The translations under genes were made by a program, and so were the position numbers. From contig CM055265.1 of NCBI GenBank assembly GCA_029237695.1, forward strand, positions 46,127,056-46,191,055: DNA of 64,000 bases, written 5' to 3'. The number at the start of each line of letters is the position of its first letter. Positions within the stretch are counted from its first letter, which is position 1. Positions 25,701-37,956 of this stretch are shown piece by piece. The notes below the pieces were generated by a model. That model was not told the origin of the DNA. It did not search any database and saw only the letters and a program-made list of their open reading frames with translations. The DNA is from Conchocele bisecta. Its lineage: Eukaryota; Mollusca; Bivalvia; Lucinida; Thyasiridae.

Positions 25701-28700
25701 CTCAGTCTGTGTATGGAGGGAGCACTGATCATTCCCCCCCTGTGGTATGGAGGGAGCACTGATCATTCCCCCACCCCCCCCTGTGGTATGGTGGGAGGGG
25801 CCCCACTGATTCAATTTTCCCCCCCCTGTTGGGTATGGGAAAGGGAGCACTTGATTTCCATTTCCCCCCCCCTGTGGTTTTTATGGAGGGAGGGGGGCCA
25901 CTGTAAATTCATTCCCCCCACCTTGTTTTGGTTAATGGGGGAGGGAGGGCACTGGGAATTTCAAATTTTCCCCCCCTGTGGTTAAATTGGAGGGAAAAGG
26001 CCACTTGGTGATCCATTTCCCCCCCCCCCTTTTGGTGGTTTTTAATGGAAAGGGGGGAAGCCCAACTGATTTCATTTTTTCCCCCCCTGGTTGGTATGGG
26101 AGGGGGGGGAAGGCCCCCACTGAATTCATTCCCCCCCCTGTTGGTTTTAATGAGGGGGAGCCACTGAAATCCATTTTTTTCCCCCCCCTGGTGGGTTTTA
26201 TGGGATTGGAGGGGAGCACTGGGAAAAAATTTTTTCCATTCCCCCCCCTGTCTTTGGTATGGGAAGGGAAGGCCACTGGTAATTTTTATTCCCCCCCCTG
26301 TGGGGTATGGAAGGGGAAGCACTTGATCAATTCCCCCCTTGTGGTTTTTATGGGAGGGAAAAAAGCAACTGAATTTTCAATTTTTCCCCCCCTGGTGGGG
26401 GTATATGGAGGGAGCATGAAATTCAATTTTCCCCCCCCCCCTGTGGTAATGGAAAAGGAAGCAACTGATTTCATTTTGTCCCCCCTGTTGTATTTGGGGA
26501 GGAAAAGGGGGGCCCCCAAACTGGAATTTTTTTTCAATTTTTTCCCCCCCCCTTGTTTTTTTTTGGTACATTGGAGGGGAGCACTGGTTGAATTTTTTTT
26601 TTTCATTTTTCCCCCCCCTGTTTTGGGGTATTTGGAGGGAAGCCCAAAACTGGCATATTTTTTTCCCCCCCCTGGGTGGGTATGCGGAGGGGGGCAAAGC
26701 CCCCAACTGAAATTTTCATTTCCCCCCCCCTGTTGGGGTTTCCTATGGGGGAGGGGAAAAGGGGGAGCCCAACTGATCATTTTTTTCCCCCCTGTTGGTA
26801 TGGGGAGGGGGAAAGCCCAACTTGGAAATGTTCATTCCACCCCCCTTTTTTTGTTGGTTATTTGGAGGGAAAAGCGACTTGAATTTTCATTTTTCCCCCC
26901 CCCCTTTGTGGGTGAATTGGGGAGGGAAGGCACTGAAAACCCAATTTTTTTTTTACCCCCCCCCATGTGGTATGGTGGGAGCACTGATCATTATGTGTAT
27001 GGAGGGAGCACTGATCATTCCCCCCCTGTGGTATGGAGGGAGCACTGATCATTCCCCCCCTGTGTATGGAGGGAGCACTGATCATTCCCCCCCCCCCCTG
27101 TGGTATGGAGGGAGCACTGATCATTCCCCCCCTGTGGTATGGAGGGAGCACTGATCATCTCTTGTGGTATGGAGGGAGCACTGATCATTCCCCCCCTGTG
27201 GTATGGAGGGAGCACTGATCATTCCCCCCTGTGGTATGGAGGGAGCACTGATCATTCCCCCCCTGTGGTAATGGAGGAGCACTGATCATTCCCCCCCTGT
27301 GGTATGGAGGGAGCACTGATCATTCCCCCCCTGTGGTATGGGAGAGCACTGATCATGTTCCCCCCCTGTGGTATGGAGGAGCACGATCATTCCCCCCCAC
27401 TGATCATTCCCCCCCCCTGTGGTATGGAGGGAGCACTGATCATTCCCCCCCTGTGGTATGGAGGGAGACTGATATTCCCCCCCCTGTGGTATGGAGGGAG
27501 CACTGATCTTCACTGTGGTATGGAGGGAGCAGATCATTCCCCCCCCCCTGCACTGGTATGGGGAGACTGATCATTCAGGAGCCTCCCCCCCCCATAGCAC
27601 TGATCATTCCCCCCCCTGTGGTATATGTCCCCCCCTGGGTGCGACTGATCATTCACCTGTGGTATGGAGGGAGACGCACTGATCATTCCCCCCCCCTGGT
27701 TGGAGGGAGCTGATCATTCCCCCCCTGTGGTATAGCAGCACTGATCTTCCTGGTATGGAGGGAGCACTGATCATCCCCCCCTGTGGTATGGAGGGAGCAC
27801 TGATCATTCCCCCCCTGTGGTATGGAGGGAGCACTGATCATTCCCCCCCTGTGGTATGGAGGGAGCACTGATCATTCCCCCCCTGTGGTATGGAGGGAGC
27901 ACTGATCATTCCCCCCCTGTGGTATGGAAGCCCCCCCCCATGGCCCCCCCGCACTGATCACTGTGGATGGAGGTAGCACTGACATTCCCCCCCTGTGGTG
28001 GGAGAGCACTGGATTTCCCCCCCATGTGGTATGAGGATGGAGGGAGCACTGATCATCTGTGGTATGGAGGGAGCATGATCATCACTGTGGGTATGGAGGG
28101 AGCACTGATCATTCCATTGTGATCTTTATTATGTACATCCAGTTGTATTTTTTAAGTGTGCCCAACAAATTTTCTCTGTGTGACCTAACTAATGCTATGC
28201 AGCTGGGACTGGATACATGATGTGTATACATTCATGTGTATACATTCATTTGTGGCAATGACTGGAGAAATCTGGCTTACAGGATTTGTAATCAGTGTAG
28301 CTCCGGATCAAACAGCACACTCCTGTAGCCTGATAATGATCAATATTGCTTGTTAGATGCATGACGGTTGTTCTACTGATGGCATGGCGAACAGTGCAGA
28401 TCCTGATCAGACTGCGGATGCACAGTCTGATCTGGATCTACACGTGTCGCAGCCACATATATGATAAAAATGACCATACATGAGTGTGCTATTTGTTTTG
28501 AGCTACACTGGTCGCAAAACCCATAAGCTCCATTTCTCCAGTCACAGCCACGTACATAATAGAAATGACCATACATGTGTGTGCTACACGTATTTGATCT
28601 GGATCTACACGGGTCGCAAAACCCACAAGCCCCATATCTCCAGTCAGAGCCACGTATAATTCCAAATCTGCCCACCTGCCAGCCATGTATGCATCCTTAT

Positions 28701-31700
28701 AGACGGGGATGTTGGGCGTGTGTTTGTTGTCATACGGCCCAAAGTGACAGTTGGGTGCCCCAAACCACTCGTCAAACCCGTGTTTCAGTGGATGGTACTG
28801 CTCCTGTTGTCCAAGATGCCTACAAAATGGTAATTCAGACTAAATAAAATGTAAGTAATGCTGTTTAACCCTTTCACCCCTAAGTAACTGGAATGGACTT
28901 TGATGTGTTAATTTTTCGACCAATTCATTTGTCACAAAATGATTTTCAGACTAGTCTATTTAGTATGAAAAGGGTGTGTTTTTTTCTCTAAAAAAATATG
29001 AAAATTACTTGCAAAGAGTGCAGATCCTGATGAGATGGCTCGTCATGAGATGGCTCGTCATGAGCCAGCTCATCTGGATCTACACTGTTTGCAAATGCCA
29101 CTATAGAGGGTTGTAGTGTTGAAGGGGTTAATGACCTTTCAACAGCTACGGTCATTTTAGATCGGGGTCAACGGGGTCGAAACCCATAGTTCACCTGTTA
29201 ATTGACACAAGCCATATGATTTAATATCTAAGATGTGCAATTTATTATTATTAAATCGTTAACCCATTTCAGTCTAAGGATACAATCATTTTTGTTATTT
29301 CTTGATAAAGGTATACATGTATGTTGTTACCACTCGTTTGAACCGTCTTGTTGAGACGGTTCAAACGAGTGGTAACAACATACACTTTCGAGGTGAAATA
29401 AAGAAAATAGGAATTATTTTCTCTAAAAAGTTTCATAGTATCATTGTATCCCGTCTGCAATCTGTGTCTAAGAAGATGTGCAATTTATTATGAAAAATAT
29501 TGATAGAAACTGATATTTTCTGTAAATCATGTCGAAATTTTCAAAGCAAAAGCAGATTTCTATTCTATTCCGCATTTGCTATGCTATGACAATTTTGTAA
29601 ACTTTGACGCCTTATACAGAAGATTTTATCAACTTTTTATGTCACTTACGGAGAACATTGTATATAATTTAAATATTTTGCACGAGATATTTTCTTAAAA
29701 TTTGTCGTCTGTTGTTTACCTATGTTTTATTTTCCATTTTTCTTATCAAAAACATGCTTTGACAGCATTTTAGAATCATTTCCATTGGAAATGATTCTAA
29801 AATGCTGCCAAACCATGTTTTTATTTAATGAAAATACAAAATAAGAAACAACAGCAGACGACGATTTTCGGTTCCTGCCTTCTAAGGGTTAATAGGTACA
29901 AAATCACATGTGTCAACTGGGATCCTGGGGCCCGTTTCACTAAACTTCTTACGACTAAAATGTTCGTAAGTGCAAAATTATGATAGTCTGTAAATTTCAC
30001 ATTATCAATATTTTCTTGTAAACAATTATTGGATTTACATTTATTGAGCATAGGCTGCATATGCAGCCTATGCTCAATAAATGTAAATCCATCAATTGAA
30101 ATTTCCAGACGATCCTAAATTTGCACTTACGAACTTCTTAGTCGTACGAAGCTTAGTGAAACGGGCCCCAGGTAAGTGCAAAAGTAACTCTGTCCATACT
30201 ATCATGCCATTCGTAGTAGAGTTATGGTTCATAGACCTCTCTCCACGAGTATGGAATCATGGTATGGTTTGGCACTTCAACTATTAATTATCTCATACTT
30301 ATACCATTTTTAACCCTTAGACTGCTACTCGCAACAATTGTCGCTGTTGCTTTTATATCTTGTCTTATTTCTCAAAAAAGCATGGTTTGACAGCACTTCA
30401 AAATCATTTCCAATGGAAATGATTCTGAGCTTCTGAAGTGCTGTCAAACCATGTTGTAAATTATTCTAAAGTGCTGTCCAAGCATGTTTTTGATTATAAA
30501 AATGGAAAATAGAAAATAAACAGCAGACGACAAAAAAAATAAGATAGCGGTCTAATTTTCCAAGTGTGTGGGCTTGTGACCTTGACTCTGGGCTTAGCGC
30601 AGGCGGCACGAACATTTGTCATAGGGTGGTAGAGGTCCATTGGAGCAATGCGTGTGTGAAATGTGAAGCAGATCCGAGCAAGAAAAAATTAAAGTTATAA
30701 CCAATTTCTCTGATGTTAAGTTTTGTAAAGAGACTAAGTATGTGACCTTGACCTCGAGATCAGCGGGGATTTGTCACAGCATGATAGTAGAGCCTTAGAG
30801 GAATGCATGTATGAAATATTAAGAATTTTCGATTAAAGAAATAGAAGTTATAACATATTTCTCTGATGTTAAGTTTTGTAAAGAGACTAAGTATGTGACC
30901 TTGACCTTGGGATCAGCGGGGGCTGGACGGTCGTGGATTTGTCACGGTCGTGGGTTTGGCGCAGCATGGTAGTAGAGCCTTACAGGAATGCATGTGTGAA
31001 ATATTAAGCATTTTAGATAAAGGAAATAGAAGTTATAACATATTTCTCTGACGTTAAGTTTTGTAAAGAGACTAAGTATTTGACCTTGACCATGGGATCA
31101 GTGGGGGTTGGACGGTCGTGGATATGGCACAGCATGGTAGTAGAGCCTTACAGGAATGCATGTGTGAAATATTAATCATTTTAGATGACGGAAATAGAAG
31201 TTATAACATATTTCTCTGATGTTAAGTTTTGTAAAGAGACTAAGTATGTGACCTTGACCTTGGGATCAGCGGGGGCTGGACGGTCGTGGATTTGTCACGG
31301 TCGTGGGTTTGGCGCAGCATGGTAGTAGAGCCTTACAGGAATGCATGTGTGAAATATTAAGCATTTTAGATAAAGGAAATAGAAGTTATAACATATTTCT
31401 CTGACGTTAAGTTTTGTAAAGAGACTAAGTATTTATTTACCATGGGACAGACTAAGTATTGACCTTTACCATGGGATCAGTGGGGGTTGGACGGTCGTGG
31501 ATATGGCACAGCATGGTAGTAGAGCTTTACAGGAATGCATGTGTGAAATATTAATCATTTTAGATGACGGAAATAGAAGTTATAACATATTTCTCTGATT
31601 AGTTTAGTGACGGATATATCCACATAAACCCATTTTTAGCCACATAAAATCACAGAACAATAGAATATTACATAACCTATTGTTCTCCTAGCCACATATG

Positions 31701-34700
31701 TATCCATTTGTAAGCTCGGATGGACGCACAGACAGACGGATGGATGGACAACCTGATTCATTGCGGGGGGTATATAGATAGTGGAAGTAGTCGTATTTTC
31801 ACCGGAAGTTGTTTATTTCATCGATGAGAACATATGACTTTTATTTACATCGTATAACTATGTACTTCATGGGTAGGTATATAATAAACAAGAATTCCGC
31901 CACGGAAGCGGTGTCGCGCCTGCCGAGGCATTTGACCGTGAACATTACAAGTAAATAAATGACCTTGACCTTGATAATTTGGATGTGGGGGTGTGTGTAA
32001 TGAAGCATCATCCATAGACAAACATTGATGTGAAATATTATCAAAGTCTGGCAAGGGGTTAAAGAGATATTGTGAAAAAACAATAACTTTAACGCATTTC
32101 TGTTACAAAACCCCTTGTGAACATTACAAGTAAAATAAATGACCTTGACCTTCAGAATTTGGATGTGGGGGTATGCGTAATGAAGCATCATCCCTAGACA
32201 AACAATGATGTGAAATATTATCAAAGTCTAGCAAGGGGTTAAAGAGATATTGTGAAAAAACAATAACTTTAACGCATTTCTGTTACAAAACCGGTGAACA
32301 TTACAAGTAAATAAATGACTTGATGTTGAGAATTTGGATGTGGGGGTGTTGTGCGTAATGAAGAAAATCATTCTCCCTAGACAACATTGATGTGAAATAT
32401 TTTATCAAAGTCTGGCAAGGGGGGTGTTAAAGAGATATTGTGAAAAAACAATAAGTTTAACGCATTTCTGTTACAAAACCGGTGCACATTACAAGTAAAT
32501 AAATGACCTTGACCTTTAGAATTTGGATGTGGGGGTGTGCGTAATGAAGCATCATCCCATGACAAATATTGATGTCAAATATTATCAAAGTGTGGCAAGG
32601 GGTTAAAGAGATATTGTGAAAAAACAATAACTTTAACGCATTTCTGTTACAAAACCGGTGAACATAAAAAGTAAATATATGACCTTGACATTGAGAATTT
32701 GGATGTGGGGGTGTGCGTAAGGAAGCATCATCCCATGACAAACACTGATGTGAAATATTATCAAAGTCTGGCAAGGGGTTAAAGAGATATTGTGAAAAAA
32801 CAATAACTTTAACGTATTTGCCTTACAAAAAAAACCGGACGACGACGACGCAGACGACGACGGAAAAAGCGCCGACTATAGTCGCGCCTCTGCTAAAGCA
32901 GGTGCGACAAAAATTGTCTTTTAGAAACTAGGCACCAACATAAATTTTACATGTTGTCTTTGGCTGGAATTGACTGGGTCAATTAAATTTGCATATACAA
33001 TGTACATTGTACTGACAAGACCCTTTTACACCATCTGTAAAGATAACAGAATTAATGGAATATATCAACTTCATAATGCTGACATTTATTTCTGTTTAAA
33101 AATATAGAAAAAGTGTTAAGCTAATAGCTAAAGTACAAATCAGATCTGATTTGCTACTCTGTAGGGGATGGCTATGGATGGCATCGCAATTCTGCTATCA
33201 AGCTGCATGATCGTGTGGTTACAACAACAATAGCTGAAAGTGTTGAAAGCTCGCCCACTCCAAAGTAAGTATTATTTGATATTTTCCTTAATATGCAACA
33301 GATTTTTATGACAAATGGTGCAGCAAACGCGTCTTCATGAACTGCATTTGTTGGTCTCGGGACATACGTATGTCGTTTTTGCGAAGAATTGATTTCCGTG
33401 TCGTGTCGCAAAAGCGACAGACGTTTGGGTCGAAGAACACAGACCATCAAATGCAGCTTAACAAAACGAGCTTGATGCGCCATATTTCATAAAAATCCGT
33501 TAATCGGAGGGCTTCTGGAAGTTTCAGTACTTGTTGTTGTTGTAACCACGTGATCATACACCTTGGCTATGGCTGGTATAGGGGTATTTGAAGTGTTACC
33601 TGTCCCCAACTAGATCCTGAAGGGAGGAAAACGACCTTATAATGTGAGTGACCAGCGTAGCACATGATCAGCCTCCGCATTTGTGCAGCCTGATCCATGC
33701 CCGAGTCGGTCGCTATTCAGTCAATTAAACACTATTTATGGCCATGACTGAAGAAATGGGACTTATGGGATTTTGTAATCAGTGTAGATCCAGATCAAAC
33801 AGCACAAACCTGTAGCATGATAATGATCTATACTCATTGTTAGAAGCATGGAATGTGTTTCATTGTTGGAATGGCGAACAGTGCAGATCCTGATCAGACT
33901 GTGCGGATGCACAGTCTGATCTGGATCTTCACTGGTCGCAAAACCCATAAGCGCCATTTTTTCCAGTCACAGCCACATTTATGCACCAGCATAACGGTTT
34001 CTGACGAGTAAATCGTGCATAGTATCTACACTGGTCACACGTGTACGAAAAACTTTTATCAGCAGGTAGCCAATATGGGCTACAATCCTTTGTGACCAGT
34101 ATAAATCCTGATTAGCCTATGATCTCATGCTGCCAAATAGTAATCTGCATTGTGTGCTGGATGATTCAAGGTACTTGCCCACTCAGTAGGCACAAAATGT
34201 TCTTTATATCAGAGACATCATCGGACACCTGTTCTGGCAAATGAAACATTCATTCATCATTACCCCACGTATTGATTGGCATTATTATACATTTTATATC
34301 AGACATAAATTTCCACACTGATATCAGGGGCGATAACCGTGCTTCTTAAAATGCTAACGGACATTACAATGTATTCTCTGTACATGTATTTATCTTTTGA
34401 TGTGCTATGATCATACTATATAATCTGTCTAAAATATTATTTTTTCAGGTGACACATTTAATTAGTATAAATAATTAAACAAGAAATGCGTCTGTCGAAC
34501 GCGGATGCCACCTGCAGCATATTTGAGAAACTGTGACAAAGTGGTTAACCGAAAAGTGTGACGGACGGACAGACGGACGGACGGACGGACGGACGGACAG
34601 ATGGACGGTCCAAACACTATATGCCACCCGTTTCTTCGAAACCTGGTGGCATAAAAATATCATGCCTCATTTGCATACGAAAATAGCCTGATACCACCGC

Positions 34701-37700
34701 GCGTCGCTATCAGTAAAATAAATATTACTAAATAATTAAATCAGTATAGTGGGCACTTGTAATTTTTAAAACTGGTGGAAAAGTGACACAATACTCTTAT
34801 ACACTTATTTAATTCCTATAAAAAACATTTTGTACTACTGAGTGGGCATGTACCTTTAATGTATGGACATCAGGCTATGTGGATTTGGTGCAGACTTGTC
34901 TGCATCTGGACTGGTTACTCACCAACAGGAATTATCAGCCTAAGTGGAGGTTCTAGCCTTCCCCTCTCTCTTTTGCGAGGTGGATGTCCATCCCACTAGG
35001 TCGCACTGACTGGTTTTTGTGTATTGCTGATTATAATAATATTGGCCCACAATGTCCCAAACCACATTTCATTTTCCCACAATTGTGTCACAACGTACAT
35101 ACCAATGTCCAAAACCCAACCTATCTATCATTTTCATACCCACTTTTTGGGTATTTCCACACAATGGTGTTTTCAGACCTACCTGCCCGCCCACAGTTAT
35201 GTCCCAACCTACCTACCATTTGCCCACAATGGTGTCCTAACCCCACAATGGTGTCCCAACCTACACACCATTTTGCCCACAATGGTTCCAACCTAACTAC
35301 CATTCCACACAATGGTGTCCCAACCTACCTACCATTTGCCCACAATTATGTCCCAACCTACCTAACTACCATTTACACACAATATTGTCCCAACCTAGCT
35401 ACCATTTCCCCACAATGTTGTCCCAACCTACCTACCATTTCCCCACAATGGTGGCCCAACCTACCTACCATTTCCCCGCAATGTTGTCCCAACCTACCTA
35501 CCATTTCCCCACAATGTTGTCCCAACCTAGCTACCATTTCCCCACAATATTGTCCCAAGCTACCTACCATTTCCCCACAATGGTGTCCCAACCTACCTAC
35601 CATTTCCCTACAATGTTGTCCCAACCTACCTACCATTTCCCCACAATATTGTCCCAACCTACCTACCATTTCCCCACAATGGTGGCCCATCCTACCTACC
35701 ATTTCCCCACAATATTGTCCCAAGCAACCTACCATTTCCCCACAATATTGTCCCAGCCTACCTACCATTTCCCCCACAAAGTTGTCCCAACCTAACTACC
35801 ATTTCCCCACAATGTTGTCCCAAGCTACCTACCATTTGCCCACAATTATGTCCCAACCTACCTAACTACCAATTGCCCAAAATGCTGTCCCAACCTACCT
35901 ACCATTTGCCCACAATGTTGACCCAACCTACCTACCATTTCCCCACAATGGTGTCCCAACCTACCTACCATTTCCCCACAATATTGTCCCAACCTACCTA
36001 CCATTTCCCCACAATGGTGTCCCAACCTAGCTACCATTTCCCCGCAATGTTGTCCCAACCTACCTACCATTTCCCCACAATGGTGTCCCAACCTACCTAC
36101 CATTTCCCCGCAATGTTGTCCCAACCTACATACCATTTCCCCACAATATTGTCCCAACCTACCTACCATTTTCCCGCAATGGTGTCCCAACCTACCTACC
36201 ATTTCCCCACAATATTGTCCCAAGCAACCTACCATTTCCCCACAATATTGTCCCAGCCTACCTACCATTTCCCCACAATGTTGTCCCAACCTAGCTACCA
36301 TTTCCCCACAATGTTGTCCCAAGCTACCTACCATTTGCCAACAATTATGTCCCAACCTACCTAACTACCAATTGCCCAAAATGCTGTCCCAACCTACCTA
36401 CCATTTGCCCACAATGTTGACCCAACCTACCTACCATTTCCCTACAATGTTGTCCCAACCTACCTACCATTTCCCCACAATATTGTCCCAACCTACCTAC
36501 CATTTCCCCACAATGGTATCCCAACCTACCTACCATTCCCCACAATGGTGGCCCATCCTAACTACCATTTCCCCACAATATTGTCCCAACCTACCTACCA
36601 TTTCCCCATTTGTTGTCACAACCTACTACCATTTCCCTGCATGTTGTCCCAAACCTACCTACCATTCCCACAATGGTGGCCCATCCTAACTACCATTTTT
36701 CCCCACAATATTGTCCTCAACCTACTACCATATTCCCATAATGTTGTCCCAACCTAACTACATTTCCCTGCATTTGTTGTCCAACCTACCTACCATTTCC
36801 CCACAATGTATATCCCAACCTACCTACCATTTCCCCACATGGTTGGCCCAATCTACCCTATCCATTTCCCCACATGTTGTCCCAACCTAGCTCTACCTTT
36901 TCCCCACAATGGTGTCCCATCCTACTCCCATTTCCTGCAATGTTGTACCCACCTACCTACATTTCCCCACAATGTTATCCACCTAACCTACCATTTCCAC
37001 ACAATGGTGGCCCAACCTACCTTCCATTTCCCCACAATTGTTGCCCAACCTACTACCATTTCCCCACAATATTGTCCCAACCTACCTACCATTTCCCGCA
37101 ATGTGTCCAACCTACCTACCATTTCCCACAATGTGCCCAACCTACCTCCATTTCCCACATTGTCCCTACCTGCTACATTTCCCCACAATATTGTCCCAAC
37201 CACCTAGCTAACCATACCATTTCCCCACAATGTTGTCCCAACCTAGCTACCTTTACTACCCAACCTCACCATTTGTGCCCAACCCTACCTACCATTTACA
37301 CCGTTGTCCCAACCTAGCTACCATTTCCACACAATATTGTCCCAACCTACCTACCATTTCCCACAATGTTGTCCCAACCTACTACCATACCATTGTCACA
37401 ACCACCTACCATTTCCCCACAATGTTGTCCCAACTACCTACCATTCCCACAATATTGTCCACCTATACCGTTTTCCCGCAATGGTGTCCCAACCTACCAT
37501 ACCATTTACCCCACGATAATTGTCCCAACCTACCTACCATTTCCCCGCCCACAATGTTTGTCCAACCTACCTTTACCATTTCCCATTTCCACAAATGTTG
37601 TCCCAACCTATGCTACCATTCCCCACAATGGTGGTGGCCCAAACCTACCTACCATTTCCCCACAATATTATCCCAACCTACCTACCAATTTCCCTACAAT

Positions 37701-37837
37701 GATTGTCCCAACCTACCCCACCTACCATTTCCCACATATTGTAACCCAACCTACCTACCATTTCCCCCGCAATGTTGTCCCAACCTACCTACCATTTTCC
37801 CAACAATGTTTTTCCCCCCCCCCCCCCCCCCCCCCCC

Positions 37838-37908
<71 letters not shown>

Positions 37909-37912
37909 ATTA

Positions 37913-37956
<44 letters not shown>

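Noticed and set aside
25978..27048. 356-codon plus-strand open frame
   Set aside because: It lies wholly in the degraded 34-bp minisatellite; the Pro/Gly/Phe-rich translation follows the repeat and probable consensus errors.
33172..33483. 103-codon minus-strand frame
   Set aside because: Composition not protein-like, no family signature, no splice or polyA context.
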